Shown one piece after another: positions 34,191 through 43,148 of a stretch of 64,000 nt of DNA. Numbering within the stretch: the stretch's first letter is position 1; each line of letters opens with the position of its first letter. The position numbers and the translations under genes were made by a program. Origin of the DNA: Roseibium sp. MMSF_3412 (GTDB taxonomy: Bacteria; Pseudomonadota; Alphaproteobacteria; Rhizobiales; Stappiaceae); NCBI RefSeq assembly GCF_030733265.1, contig NZ_JASHJI010000008.1, positions 124,001 to 188,000 on the forward strand. The letters are read 5' to 3'. The notes under the pieces were generated by a model, which saw nothing but the letters and a program-made list of their open reading frames with translations, was not told the origin of the DNA and searched no databases.

Positions 34191-36536
34191 TCATTGCGCG
34201 CTCTTCTTCTCGCCAAGAGCATGGACCGCCTGATCCATGACGTCCTGGTGTTCCTCGTTGCTGAGGAATGCCGGGCTGTTGACCTTGTTCCAAAGGTCCT
34301 CGTCCGTCATGTTCTGGTGACAGCCCATGCACAGTCCGGTGCGCTCCATCTTTTCACGCATCTCCTGCGGCAGCGGGCCGGTCAGCGGCCAGTGAGAACC
34401 GACCGTGACCAGCTGCTTGCCGTCCTCCGTCACGATCCGGCTGAGGTCATGATCGAGGCTCGGAATGGCCTGCGACTGCATCTGGGTCTGGTTCGGGATG
34501 ATTTCGCCCGTTGCCGTTTCCAGATCGACCACGAAGCCCTTGTCGTAGCCCTTCATGAAACGGCCACCAGAGATACCGTAACCCAATGCTTTCGGATTGT
34601 TGTGGCAGCTCTCGCATGTCCGCGCTTCGCGACCGGCGGTGTGTGGCTGCACGGCGGCATGATCGAGACCCTTCGTGCCACCGGCATCGGGCGTGATCCA
34701 GGTCTCGTTATGCGCGACCGTGTTGCCGTCCTTGTCGATGACCGTGGTGATCACCTGACAGCCGGGCATCAGCGGGCTGACGCGGCCTTCACCGTTGATA
34801 CCGAGGGTCGGTTCTTCCCAACGCAGGTAGGAGCGGGTCTCCGCGACCTTGCCCGGGCTGGTCAGACCATTGGTGCCCATTGCATTGTCGGCGGTCAGGC
34901 CATCCTCGCCGCGCGAGTTGGCATTGTTGATCCAGTCGACATCGGTCTTGCCTTCCGAATAGTCCACGGTGATATGGCAGCCGTAGCATTGCGGTGCCCA
35001 GTCGGCATGACAGGCATAGCATTCCATGCTTTCCATGTGCTTGCCGACGCTCATCATCGCGACTTCCGCATTTGGCGACTTCCAGTTCCCGTCGAGAGCA
35101 AGCTGGCGCAGGACCGGCACCTCGAAGTCGAGACCGGAGGCGGAGTGCAGGATGACCTTGTCACCGCGGCGGATCACATTGCCAAGCGGGTTGCCGCGTG
35201 CGCTGAGCAGATATCCGTCTTCGGGCTCATAAACCTCCGCCATGTACTGCTCGGCTGTCACGTCGTCGGCCAGGCCGCGCGCCGTGTCGCCGATATCGGT
35301 GGCGTGTTCCTCACCATAGCCCAGCGGCAGTTCCCACGGGAACTTCGAGACGGTTCCGTGACAGTCCTCGCACTCGATTTCCACCTGGGCCAGTGTCGTG
35401 CCCGGCAGGTTTCCGTCACCGTGCATGTCGATCGAGGTATGACAGTCCTGGCAGAGCATGCCGCCCGCCGGGTTGCCGTCCCGCGATTCGATGGAATGGT
35501 GCAGATCGTCTTTCACGTAGACATAGTTCTTGGTGTGCAGCTTCGGTTGCTTGCCGCCCTTTTCAGTGTAGGGCGACCCGTAAGGGAACTCCATGATGCC
35601 CTGATAGCTCACCCCGATCCGCTTGCCGCGGTTATGGCATGAGTTGCAGGTTTCTGACGGGATGCCGGAATACTCGACCTCGCCGACTTTCACCTTGGAC
35701 TTGCGCGTCCCCTGCATCTGGTGGGTCAGGAGCTTGCCCGGCTGGTCTTTTGCGATCGTCGGGTCACCGCCCTCGTAGAAGCCGTCATTCGAATAGGGAA
35801 CATGGCAGGACGAACACCCGGCCCCGCGGAAGTCACCGCGTTTTTCGCGTCCGGTCACACCGACATGGCAACGCTGACACTGCTGCCGCGAATACGTGAT
35901 ACCTGCCAGGTTCGGATGCTCTGAGATCGCATTCACATCAACTTCAGGCACCTGCTCCATGGAACTTGGCATCTGGTCCGGATGGGCCTCGATGAACGCG
36001 ACCATATAGTCCTTGTAGGCATCGGTACCGACAGACGGGACATTGCCGTCCTCGTCGACCAGGTCATAGTTGCCGTAGACCGAGCGATGGGTATCGATCA
36101 CGCCCCAGGACCACAGATTGCCCTGCAGCTTGCCGGCTTCCGTGTTCATGAGCGACTTGGTCAGACGCTCGGCATAACCGTCGTGGCACTGTCCGCAAGA
36201 CTTGTCGGCGATCCACAACGCTCCCGGATCAGGATAAAACGTGTGCGGACCTCCGGCATCGGCCAGATCGGCCGGCGTGCCCTTGTGGGCCTCTTCGGCG
36301 GTCAGTCCCTGGGGATTACCGCCATGGCAGACCACGCAGCCGGCTGGATCTTCCAGATCGGGACCCATGGCTTCGATGGACTCCATCATCGCACCTGAGG
36401 TAAATTTTTCGATCCCCTCATGGCAGGACATGCAGCCCTTTTCCGCAGCAACGGCCTGATCGACCGTTTCGGGAACCTCTTGTGCATGGGCCGCCCCGCA
36501 CAGCAGAAGGCCCATTGCCAGAATGAATGATCTCAC
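34191..36536 (-). CDS. Periplasmic dodecahaem c-type cytochrome (12 CXXCH motifs)
   Basis: This 781-residue protein has a signal peptide (GTG start; cleavage near residue 18, AHA-QE). Twelve CXXCH motifs start at C35, C67, C114, C220, C241, C297, C362, C389, C506, C517, C641 and C736, giving twelve covalent haems. There is one extra mature cysteine, C593 (LMPGCQV), which could be a haem ligand or active-site thiol. There is no other recognisable domain and no transmembrane anchor, so it is a soluble periplasmic redox protein. Whether it is a reductase, an oxidase or a wire is unknown. AAGAGGAG precedes the GTG. It diverges from an FNR-like/ccmFHI operon. Confidence 0.88.
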   Translation of the reverse strand: MRSFILAMGLLLCGAAHAQEVPETVDQAVAAEKGCMSCHEGIEKFTSGAMMESIEAMGPDLEDPAGCVVCHGGNPQGLTAEEAHKGTPADLADAGGPHTFYPDPGALWIADKSCGQCHDGYAERLTKSLMNTEAGKLQGNLWSWGVIDTHRSVYGNYDLVDEDGNVPSVGTDAYKDYMVAFIEAHPDQMPSSMEQVPEVDVNAISEHPNLAGITYSRQQCQRCHVGVTGREKRGDFRGAGCSSCHVPYSNDGFYEGGDPTIAKDQPGKLLTHQMQGTRKSKVKVGEVEYSGIPSETCNSCHNRGKRIGVSYQGIMEFPYGSPYTEKGGKQPKLHTKNYVYVKDDLHHSIESRDGNPAGGMLCQDCHTSIDMHGDGNLPGTTLAQVEIECEDCHGTVSKFPWELPLGYGEEHATDIGDTARGLADDVTAEQYMAEVYEPEDGYLLSARGNPLGNVIRRGDKVILHSASGLDFEVPVLRQLALDGNWKSPNAEVAMMSVGKHMESMECYACHADWAPQCYGCHITVDYSEGKTDVDWINNANSRGEDGLTADNAMGTNGLTSPGKVAETRSYLRWEEPTLGINGEGRVSPLMPGCQVITTVIDKDGNTVAHNETWITPDAGGTKGLDHAAVQPHTAGREARTCESCHNNPKALGYGISGGRFMKGYDKGFVVDLETATGEIIPNQTQMQSQAIPSLDHDLSRIVTEDGKQLVTVGSHWPLTGPLPQEMREKMERTGLCMGCHQNMTDEDLWNKVNSPAFLSNEEHQDVMDQAVHALGEKKSAQ

Positions 36537-36670
36537 AGACCCGACTCCTCTTGAGCTTAGTCGTAGCCTTGAGACGGTAGGACGGGACGCAGAACCCGTT
36601 CTCTGACAATTCGCAGGAAAGTCCGATTACCCCGCCATAAGTTTCAATTGCGAATATTCACAATCACGAA

Positions 36671-36684
36671 ATGATCTAGGTCAT
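36671..36684. promoter_or_regulatory. FNR/CRP-type palindrome in the divergent cytochrome/regulator promoter
   Basis: ATGATCTAGGTCAT resembles the FNR consensus TTGAT-N4-ATCAA: it matches seven of the ten half-site positions, with symmetric changes at both outer ends. It lies 90 bp before the FNR-like gene and 134 bp before the cytochrome gene. The regulator's own recognition helix (E-x2-SR) fits such sites. Confidence 0.5.
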
Positions 36685-36774
36685 GGCCCGCCTGAACGGG
36701 CTTTCCTAACCTCCGCACAAGCTGAGTGACTGGCCGGTGGGAGAGACCGCGCCGCACTCGGGAGCGGGGCGCGT

Positions 36775-37581
36775 ATGAACAGTCACGACATCTTAATGGG
36801 TGGCAAGCTGGCATGCAGTGAAGCCATGTGCCGATCCAGGCTTTGCCAGCACGTCACGGGTGGTCACCTGGACAAGAAGCACAAGGTACTGCAACGCGGT
36901 GACCGGCTTAGTCTCGGCGACGGAGCCTGCCGGAAAGTCTGGATCATCCTCTACGGCATGGCCGCGATCTGTTTCGGCCTGTCCGATGGCCGCCGGCAGA
37001 TTCTCGGGCTGGAAACAAGCGGCCACATCATGTGCGGCATGAACAACGGCAGCCAGAGCGGCTCGTGGATCGAAGCCCTCACAGAAACGGTTCTATGCGA
37101 AATAGATCTGTCCAGCCTTGTGTCTCCGGCAAATGCAGGAGGACCGTGCGGAGATGGACAACGACTGGTCACCGAACTTTTCACCGTCATTCATCAGCGG
37201 CTTGAAACCTGCTCGGCCCATCTCGTCACCCTTGGACGGCTGGACAGCACGGAACGGGTAACGCTGTTCCTTGTTGACATTGCCAGGCGCCTGGGACGCC
37301 CGGTCGGACAATCGCTCTACCTTGAACTGCCGATGACGCGCGAGGACATCGCTGACTATCTTGGCCTTAACACGGAAACCATCAGCCGCGTCTTCTCCCG
37401 CCTGAAGAAGAACAGGCTGGTTCAGTTCCCCTCGCGCAATGCAATCGCCATTCCGGACCCGAAGGCGCTTGAACGGCGTCTGCCTGTCGACATTCCCGAC
37501 CTTTCTTCAACCAGCCATGTCAGCAGCTTCCTGACAGCGGTCAATGCGCCTTCCCTTGCGCGTGACGGAGCACTCCCATGA
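36775..37581 (+). CDS. FNR/CRP-family regulator with FNR-like cysteines
   Basis: This 268-residue protein has a cyclic-nucleotide-type beta barrel and a winged helix (PMTREDIADYLGLNTETISRVFSRLKKN) whose E-x2-SR contacts FNR-type DNA sites. N-terminal C14, C19 and C24 plus C108 in VLCEIDL (the position of E. coli FNR C122) suggest an oxygen-labile [4Fe-4S] cluster, though the C-x4-C-x4-C spacing differs from E. coli FNR. It overlaps ccmF by an ATGA. It probably activates the divergent dodecahaem gene and its own operon when oxygen is low. Confidence 0.82.
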   Translation: MNSHDILMGGKLACSEAMCRSRLCQHVTGGHLDKKHKVLQRGDRLSLGDGACRKVWIILYGMAAICFGLSDGRRQILGLETSGHIMCGMNNGSQSGSWIEALTETVLCEIDLSSLVSPANAGGPCGDGQRLVTELFTVIHQRLETCSAHLVTLGRLDSTERVTLFLVDIARRLGRPVGQSLYLELPMTREDIADYLGLNTETISRVFSRLKKNRLVQFPSRNAIAIPDPKALERRLPVDIPDLSSTSHVSSFLTAVNAPSLARDGALP

Positions 37582-39563
37582 TCATTGAATTCGGACACTT
37601 CTGTCTCGTTCTGGCCCTGATCGTGGCGGTCTTGCAGTCCATCGTGCCCATTTGGGGCGTTCGAACCGACAACGCAGCGGCAATGCGCTTTGCCGACCAC
37701 GCCGCCGAGATCCAGTTTCTGGCAACGGCAACGGCGTTCGCCGTCCTGACCTACGCTTATATCGTGTCCGACTTTTCGGTTCTGAACGTTGCGCTCAACA
37801 GCCACTCGGCCAAACCCATGCTCTACAAGGTCACCGGTGTTTGGGCGAACCACGAGGGCTCCATGCTGCTATGGGTGTTGATCCTGACGCTCTTCAGCGT
37901 GCTGATCGCCTTTTTCGGCAAAGGCATTCCGGTCAGCATGCGCTCCATCGTCCTGGCGGTACAGGCGATGATCGGCGTCGGGTTTCTGGCGTTCATCCTT
38001 CTGACGTCCAATCCGTTCGAGCGCGTTGCCAACCCGCCACTGGACGGCCAGGGCATGAACCCGCTGTTGCAGGACCCCGGTGTCGCCTTGCACCCGCCGC
38101 TGCTTTATCTCGGCTATGTCGGCTTTTCCACGGCGTTCTCCTTCGCGATCGCCGCCCTTGTGCGCGGTCAGGTTGACCCGAGTTGGGCGCGCTGGATGCG
38201 GCCCTGGGTGCTTCTGGCCTGGTCGGGACTGACGGCGGGTATCGCGCTCGGAAGCTGGTGGGCCTACTACGAGCTTGGCTGGGGCGGTTTCTGGTTCTGG
38301 GACCCGGTTGAAAATGCGTCTTTCATGCCCTGGCTGCTCGGGACAGCCCTGCTTCATTCGGCACTCGTTGTCGAAAAGCGTGCAGCGCTCCTGAGCTGGA
38401 CAATCCTGCTTGCGATCCTGACATTCGCGCTCAGCCTGATCGGAACCTTCCTGGTGCGCTCCGGCATCCTGTCCTCGGTTCATGCCTTCGCAAACGACCC
38501 CGAGCGTGGCGTCTTTATTCTATTTCTTCTGGCCCTTGCGATCGGCGGTGCCTTGACGCTGTTCGCCCTTCGGGCGTCCGAAATCAGGGAGGGCGGTACG
38601 TTCGCCACCGTTTCGCGCGAAACCGGGCTGCTCATGAACAATGTTCTCTTGAGCGCCTGCACGGTGACGGTCTTTGTCGGAACCCTGTTCCCGCTCTTTC
38701 TGGACATTGTCACCGGCGACAAGATCACTGTGGGCGCGCCTTACTTCAACCGGACCTTCCTTCCCATCTTTGCCGGTGTCGTTCTTCTGGCGGCCATTGG
38801 TCCATTCCTCTCCTGGAAACGGGCAAAAACCCGAAAGTTGCGCAAGGACGTGCTTGTCACAAGCCTGATCACGGCCCTGCTCGGCATCATGCTCCTCATT
38901 GTGTTCGGGACACCCAATCCGGTCAGCGTCTTTGGTGTTGCAATCGCGATCTTCCTGGGCGTCGCAACACTGCTGGACCTTGCGCGGCGCGCCGGTATCG
39001 GCACGGCCAGGTGGACCAGTCTTCCCCGCAGGCTCGCCGGTCTACCGCTTTCGGCGTGGGGCCTGTGCCTCGGTCATCTGGGACTGGCTGTTGCCTCTGC
39101 TGGCGTTGTTGCCGCGTCACTTTGGAGCATCGAGAAAATTCAGACTGTGACACCTGGTACGCCCGTGAATGTCGGCGCCTACCAGTACACGCTCGTCGGC
39201 GTGGAAAACGGCATGGGGCCGAACTACCGCACATCCGTCGCGACGGTGTCGGTCAGCCGGAACGGCGAAACGATCACCGCTCTTCACCCGGAACGCCGCT
39301 GGTATCCGGTCGAGCAGAAACCGACCACGGAGGCCGGTATCGAAACGCGCTGGCATGGCGATTTCTATGCCGTTCTTGGCGACCCGGCAGCGAACGGACA
39401 ATTCGTCACGAGATTCTACTACAATCCAGGCGTCCCGTGGATGTGGCTGGGGGCGTTTCTGATATCGATCTCCGGTCTCGTCTCCCTCGCCGACAGACGC
39501 TTGCGGGTTGGTGTTCCAGCCCCGTCGCGCTCGGCTTCCGCACTTCCCCAACCAGCAGAATAG
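37578..39563 (+). CDS. ccmF: Cytochrome c haem lyase subunit CcmF/NrfE homologue
   Basis: This 661-residue polytopic membrane protein has the WWD haem-handling signature (WAYYELGWGGFWFWDPVENASFMPWL), the VTGVWANHEGSMLLW segment and the usual periplasmic histidines. It transfers haem to CXXCH sites with CcmH/CcmI. The length is normal for CcmF. Its start overlaps the FNR-like stop (ATGA), and ccmH follows within about 10 bp. A ccmE gene, normally next to ccmF in alphaproteobacterial ccmIEFH operons, is missing. Confidence 0.93.
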   Translation: MIIEFGHFCLVLALIVAVLQSIVPIWGVRTDNAAAMRFADHAAEIQFLATATAFAVLTYAYIVSDFSVLNVALNSHSAKPMLYKVTGVWANHEGSMLLWVLILTLFSVLIAFFGKGIPVSMRSIVLAVQAMIGVGFLAFILLTSNPFERVANPPLDGQGMNPLLQDPGVALHPPLLYLGYVGFSTAFSFAIAALVRGQVDPSWARWMRPWVLLAWSGLTAGIALGSWWAYYELGWGGFWFWDPVENASFMPWLLGTALLHSALVVEKRAALLSWTILLAILTFALSLIGTFLVRSGILSSVHAFANDPERGVFILFLLALAIGGALTLFALRASEIREGGTFATVSRETGLLMNNVLLSACTVTVFVGTLFPLFLDIVTGDKITVGAPYFNRTFLPIFAGVVLLAAIGPFLSWKRAKTRKLRKDVLVTSLITALLGIMLLIVFGTPNPVSVFGVAIAIFLGVATLLDLARRAGIGTARWTSLPRRLAGLPLSAWGLCLGHLGLAVASAGVVAASLWSIEKIQTVTPGTPVNVGAYQYTLVGVENGMGPNYRTSVATVSVSRNGETITALHPERRWYPVEQKPTTEAGIETRWHGDFYAVLGDPAANGQFVTRFYYNPGVPWMWLGAFLISISGLVSLADRRLRVGVPAPSRSASALPQPAE

Positions 39564-39572
39564 GAGATGAGG

Positions 39573-40061
39573 ATGCGCATGTTTCTTGGTCATCTTCTGA
39601 TTGGATTGCTGAGTGTACTGGCTGTCGTGTCGGTGCTATCCGGTCCTGCCCTTGCTGTGGACGGCGACGAGATGTTTGCCGATCCGGCCAGGGAAGCCCG
39701 TGCGCGGGACGTCGGTCGCCAGCTGCGATGCCTCGTCTGCCAGAACCAGTCGATCTTCGACTCCAATTCGGGTCTCGCCAAGGACCTTCGCGTTCTCGTC
39801 AGAACGCGCATGAGCGAGGGCGACTCGGATACCGAAATCCTGACCTATATCGCCGACAGGTATGGCGATTACGTGCTTTTGCAGCCGCGACTTTCGGTCA
39901 GGAATGCGGTCCTCTGGGCTGCGCCGGCACTCGCCCTGCTGCTCGGTCTGGCGATTGTGGCGCTTTATCTGAAATCCCGGAGCCCGGACCGAACGGAAGT
40001 CCGGCTGACCGAAGACGAGCGCGAAGCGGCGCGCAAACTTCTGCAGGAGGGACGGCCATGA
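39573..40061 (+). CDS. ccmH: Cytochrome c maturation protein CcmH (CcmL/NrfF homologue)
   Basis: This 162-residue protein has a signal peptide, the redox motif LRCLVCQNQSI and a C-terminal transmembrane helix (VLWAAPALALLLGLAIVALYL). It reduces or presents the apocytochrome CXXCH thiols to CcmF. I chose the ATG at 39573, which has GGAG at a good distance; the ATG at 39567 is too close to that site. It overlaps ccmI by ATGA. Confidence 0.92.
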   Translation: MRMFLGHLLIGLLSVLAVVSVLSGPALAVDGDEMFADPAREARARDVGRQLRCLVCQNQSIFDSNSGLAKDLRVLVRTRMSEGDSDTEILTYIADRYGDYVLLQPRLSVRNAVLWAAPALALLLGLAIVALYLKSRSPDRTEVRLTEDEREAARKLLQEGRP

Positions 40062-41485
40062 CCATCTTCTGGATACTTTGTTCAACTGCTCTCTTCGTGT
40101 GCGCCGCATGGCTGGCCTACCCGTTTCTGCGCAAGACAGAGATCGAACGCGACGAAACCGACGCGGCTTTGTCGATCTACAGAGACCAGGCCGACGAAAT
40201 CCAGCGCGACCTGGAATCCGGTCTCATTTCACGGCGGGAGTTCGATGCAGCCCAGCGCGAAATTGAAGCCAGGACCCTAAAAGCTGCCCGCCATTCTGCC
40301 GGCGGCATGTCGGTGACACGCAAATCGCCGCTTGCTGCCGTCATTGTCGCCGGCGCTCTTGTTGCCGGTTCCGCCGCCGGATATGCCTGGCTTGGCACAG
40401 CAGGAGCAGAAGATCGTCCGCTGGCAGCCCGGAAAACAGAAGCGCTCGTCCAGAAAGCCCAGGCCGGCGACATCGGCAGCAGGATTGAGCTCCTCGTCGA
40501 AACGGTGAAGAAAAACCCCGAATCCTTTGAAGACTGGTGGTTGCTTGCCAGAAGCTACGCCGCGACGGGCGACAACGCCTCTGCGGCCGATGCGTACCGC
40601 CGCGCCGCTGAGCTTTCCGGCAACGACCCGGGCGTTCTGTCCGCCTATGCGGAGGCCATGACGCTGGCCAACGGCAACAAGGTCCCGCAGGCGGCGAAGA
40701 TCCTCTTTCAGCAGATCCGCGCCGAAACGGGCGATCCGCGCGCGCGCTACTATCTGGCGCTCGCCAGGGCGCAGGCGCAGGATTTTGAGGGCGCGCTTCA
40801 GGACTGGGCCGCCCTTGCCGCTGAATCGGACCCCAATGCACCCTGGATGCCCCTCGTGCGGCGCGACATTGTCAACATGGCCCGCTTTACCGAAAGCGAT
40901 GTTTCAAGATACCTGCCTGACGCCAGCCGCGTGGAACTCAACAAGGCAGGCGGAAAACAAACGGATGAAGACCAGTTCGCTCCATTGCGCCGGGCCTCCG
41001 TCTTGGAAGAGCAGCTGAAATCTGATCCGTCCGACTACAAGGGATGGCAGGAGCTTGCCCGGATCAGGGCTGCACTTGGTGACACCGGCAAAGCCAAGGC
41101 GACATTGGAAGCAGCCAGGGAGCGGTTCTCCGCAGCCCCCTTCATCCTTTCAAAGCTCAATGCAACGGCCGCCGATCTGGGACTCGACCTTGTTGCAGGG
41201 CCGGCGACAAGCAGTGGACCAAGTCAGGAAGACCTCGCAGCTGCCGCGAGCCTGTCAGCGGAAGAACAGGCCAGGATGATCGAGGGCATGGTTGCCGGCC
41301 TCGCAGCCAAGCTGGAAGAAAATCCCGACAACCCCGATGGTTGGGTCATGCTTGTGCGCTCTTACAGCCATTTGGGAGAAAGCGCCAAGGCGTCCGACGC
41401 TCTGGCCAGGGCAAGTGCGCATTACTCGGAAAATCCTGAAATCCTGGACAGGATCAGGGAGAACGTCGAAAGCTTGGTGGAATAA
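40058..41485 (+). CDS. ccmI: Cytochrome c maturation protein CcmI (TPR apocytochrome chaperone)
   Basis: This 475-residue protein has two N-terminal membrane segments (MTIFWILCSTALFVCAAWLAY and the AAVIVAGALVAGSAAGYAWL stretch) with a coiled-coil loop (DETDAALSIYRDQADEIQRDLESGLISRREFDAAQREIE). A long periplasmic TPR part follows (WWLLARSYAATGDNASAADAYRRAAEL and later repeats). CcmI recruits apocytochrome to CcmFH. The start overlaps ccmH. This completes an FHI module beside the dodecahaem gene. Confidence 0.9.
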   Translation: MTIFWILCSTALFVCAAWLAYPFLRKTEIERDETDAALSIYRDQADEIQRDLESGLISRREFDAAQREIEARTLKAARHSAGGMSVTRKSPLAAVIVAGALVAGSAAGYAWLGTAGAEDRPLAARKTEALVQKAQAGDIGSRIELLVETVKKNPESFEDWWLLARSYAATGDNASAADAYRRAAELSGNDPGVLSAYAEAMTLANGNKVPQAAKILFQQIRAETGDPRARYYLALARAQAQDFEGALQDWAALAAESDPNAPWMPLVRRDIVNMARFTESDVSRYLPDASRVELNKAGGKQTDEDQFAPLRRASVLEEQLKSDPSDYKGWQELARIRAALGDTGKAKATLEAARERFSAAPFILSKLNATAADLGLDLVAGPATSSGPSQEDLAAAASLSAEEQARMIEGMVAGLAAKLEENPDNPDGWVMLVRSYSHLGESAKASDALARASAHYSENPEILDRIRENVESLVE

Positions 41486-41512
41486 AAGCTAGCCCTAAGT
41501 CAGACACACAAA

Positions 41513-41542
41513 CAAACCGGTCTCGGAAACGGGATCGGTTTG
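41513..41542 (+). other. 13-bp stem-loop with GAAA tetraloop between ccmI and selO
   Basis: Bases 41513-41525 pair with 41530-41542 over 13 pairs (two G-T wobbles), closing a GAAA loop, a stable GNRA hairpin. It ends 56 bp before selO and starts 28 bp after ccmI. No T-run follows, so it could be a terminator of the ccm operon or a leader element. Confidence 0.5.
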
Positions 41543-41554
41543 CCTATATATAGG
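41543..41554. promoter_or_regulatory. Perfect 12-bp palindrome CCTATATATAGG before selO
   Basis: The palindrome directly follows the GNRA hairpin and lies 44 bp before the ATG. TATATA would serve as a -10-like element, so this may be the selO promoter core or an operator over it. Confidence 0.4.
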
Positions 41555-41598
41555 TCCGACAAACGCACATCGCGCTGCCCTCGTTCCGGAACATCCAA

Positions 41599-43080
41599 AT
41601 GAATGCCACTCCGCCGCTCTTTCAATTCGACAATTCCTACGCCCGGGACCTGGAAGGGTTTTACGTCGCGTGGGAGGGTGACAAGGTTCCGGAGCCCCAG
41701 ATCGTTCTGTTCAACCAGGAACTTGCCGAAGAACTCGGACTGGATCCGGCAGCGCTGCAAACACCCTATGGTGCGAAGGTGTTTGCCGGTATCGAAAGCC
41801 CGGAGGGTGCGTCCCCGCTCGCACAGGTCTATGCCGGTCATCAGTTCGGCGGGTTTTCACCCCAGCTTGGCGACGGCCGCGCACTCTTGCTCGGCGAAGT
41901 TATCGACAAGAAAGGCAAGCGGCGCGACCTTCAGCTGAAGGGCTCAGGCCCGACCCCGTTTTCGCGCGGCGGTGACGGCAAGGCGGTGATCGGCCCGGTT
42001 CTGCGTGAATATGTGATCGGCGAGGCCATGCATGCACTCGGCATTCCAACGACGCGGGCGCTGGCTGCCGTGACCACGGGTGAAACCATCTACCGCGAAG
42101 GCCCCAAGCCGGGCGCCGTCCTGACCCGCGTTGCCGGCAGCCATCTTCGTGTCGGTACGTTTCAGTTTTTCGCAGCGCGCGGCGAGACCGAGAAGGTCCG
42201 CCAGCTAGCGGACTATGCCATTTCCCGGCACGACCCGGATCTGGCGGGCACAGACGACCGCTATCTGAAACTCTTTGCCAGCGTCATGCAACGCCAGGCC
42301 GAACTGATCGCACGGTGGGTCCTTGTCGGTTTCGTGCACGGGGTCATGAACACGGACAACACGACAATCTCCGGCGAGACCATCGACTATGGCCCCTGTG
42401 CCTTTATCGATGCCTATGACCCGGCGGCCGTGTTCAGTTCGATTGATCACGGCGGGCGCTACGCCTTTGGCCGCCAGCCCATGATCGCGCAATGGAACCT
42501 TGCCCGTCTCGCCGAGACGCTGCTCGCTCTCATCGACCCGGACGATCTGGACAAGGCCGTCGAACGGGTCAGCGAGGAACTCGGCCGTTTTCCGGACCTT
42601 TACAAATCAGCCTGGCTGGACGGCATGCGTAACAAGCTCGGCCTTCTCACCGAGTCCGAGGATGATCAGGACCTTGCAGACGCTCTTCTGGCGCAGATGC
42701 AGGAGCACGGGATCGACTACACCCTGCTGTTCCGGAAGCTGTCAGACGCAGCTGCTGGCGACACCGGTCCCGTCCTGGGCCTTTTTCCGGAAGAGCACGG
42801 CATGGAAACCTGGCTTTCCCGCTGGAGGCAGAGGCTTGAATCGGAAGGGGGCAGCGCCGGAGAGACCAAGGCAAGGATGGACGCCGTGAACCCCCTCTAC
42901 ATTCCGCGAAACCACAAGGTCGAAGAAGCACTCGGAGCGGCAGAATCCGGCGACTACGAGCCGGTCAACAAGCTGCTGAGCGTGCTTGCGGAGCCGTTCG
43001 TCGAACGTGATGGTCTTGAGGCCTACGCCGCGCCGGCCCCTGCCGAACTGGGCCCTTATCGCACATTTTGCGGGACCTGA
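41599..43080 (+). CDS. selO: Protein adenylyltransferase SelO (YdiU/UPF0061)
   Basis: This 493-residue pseudokinase has the conserved segments SPLAQVYAGHQFGGFSPQLGDGRA, RDLQLKGSGPTPFSR, GDGKAVIGPVLREYV and GFVHGVMNTDNTTISGETIDYGPCAF. SelO transfers AMP to protein hydroxyls and acts in redox stress responses. The C-terminus is YRTFCGT, with C491 replacing the selenocysteine of eukaryotic homologues, as is usual in bacteria. Length is normal. Confidence 0.95.
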   Translation: MNATPPLFQFDNSYARDLEGFYVAWEGDKVPEPQIVLFNQELAEELGLDPAALQTPYGAKVFAGIESPEGASPLAQVYAGHQFGGFSPQLGDGRALLLGEVIDKKGKRRDLQLKGSGPTPFSRGGDGKAVIGPVLREYVIGEAMHALGIPTTRALAAVTTGETIYREGPKPGAVLTRVAGSHLRVGTFQFFAARGETEKVRQLADYAISRHDPDLAGTDDRYLKLFASVMQRQAELIARWVLVGFVHGVMNTDNTTISGETIDYGPCAFIDAYDPAAVFSSIDHGGRYAFGRQPMIAQWNLARLAETLLALIDPDDLDKAVERVSEELGRFPDLYKSAWLDGMRNKLGLLTESEDDQDLADALLAQMQEHGIDYTLLFRKLSDAAAGDTGPVLGLFPEEHGMETWLSRWRQRLESEGGSAGETKARMDAVNPLYIPRNHKVEEALGAAESGDYEPVNKLLSVLAEPFVERDGLEAYAAPAPAELGPYRTFCGT

Positions 43081-43148
43081 ACCAGGCTTCTCGCCAGGTT
43101 GAAAAAGAGCCTCGCTCAAATGATCAGAATTTGGCTGAAAAAAAAGCT

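Noticed and set aside
34194-35642. 482-codon open frame on the plus strand
   Set aside because: Antisense to the dodecahaem cytochrome; the CXXCH pattern on the other strand is decisive.
39011-40057. Long N-terminal extension of the CcmI frame
   Set aside because: It overlaps ccmF and ccmH in another frame; the ATG at 40058 overlaps the ccmH stop and gives the normal CcmI N-terminus.
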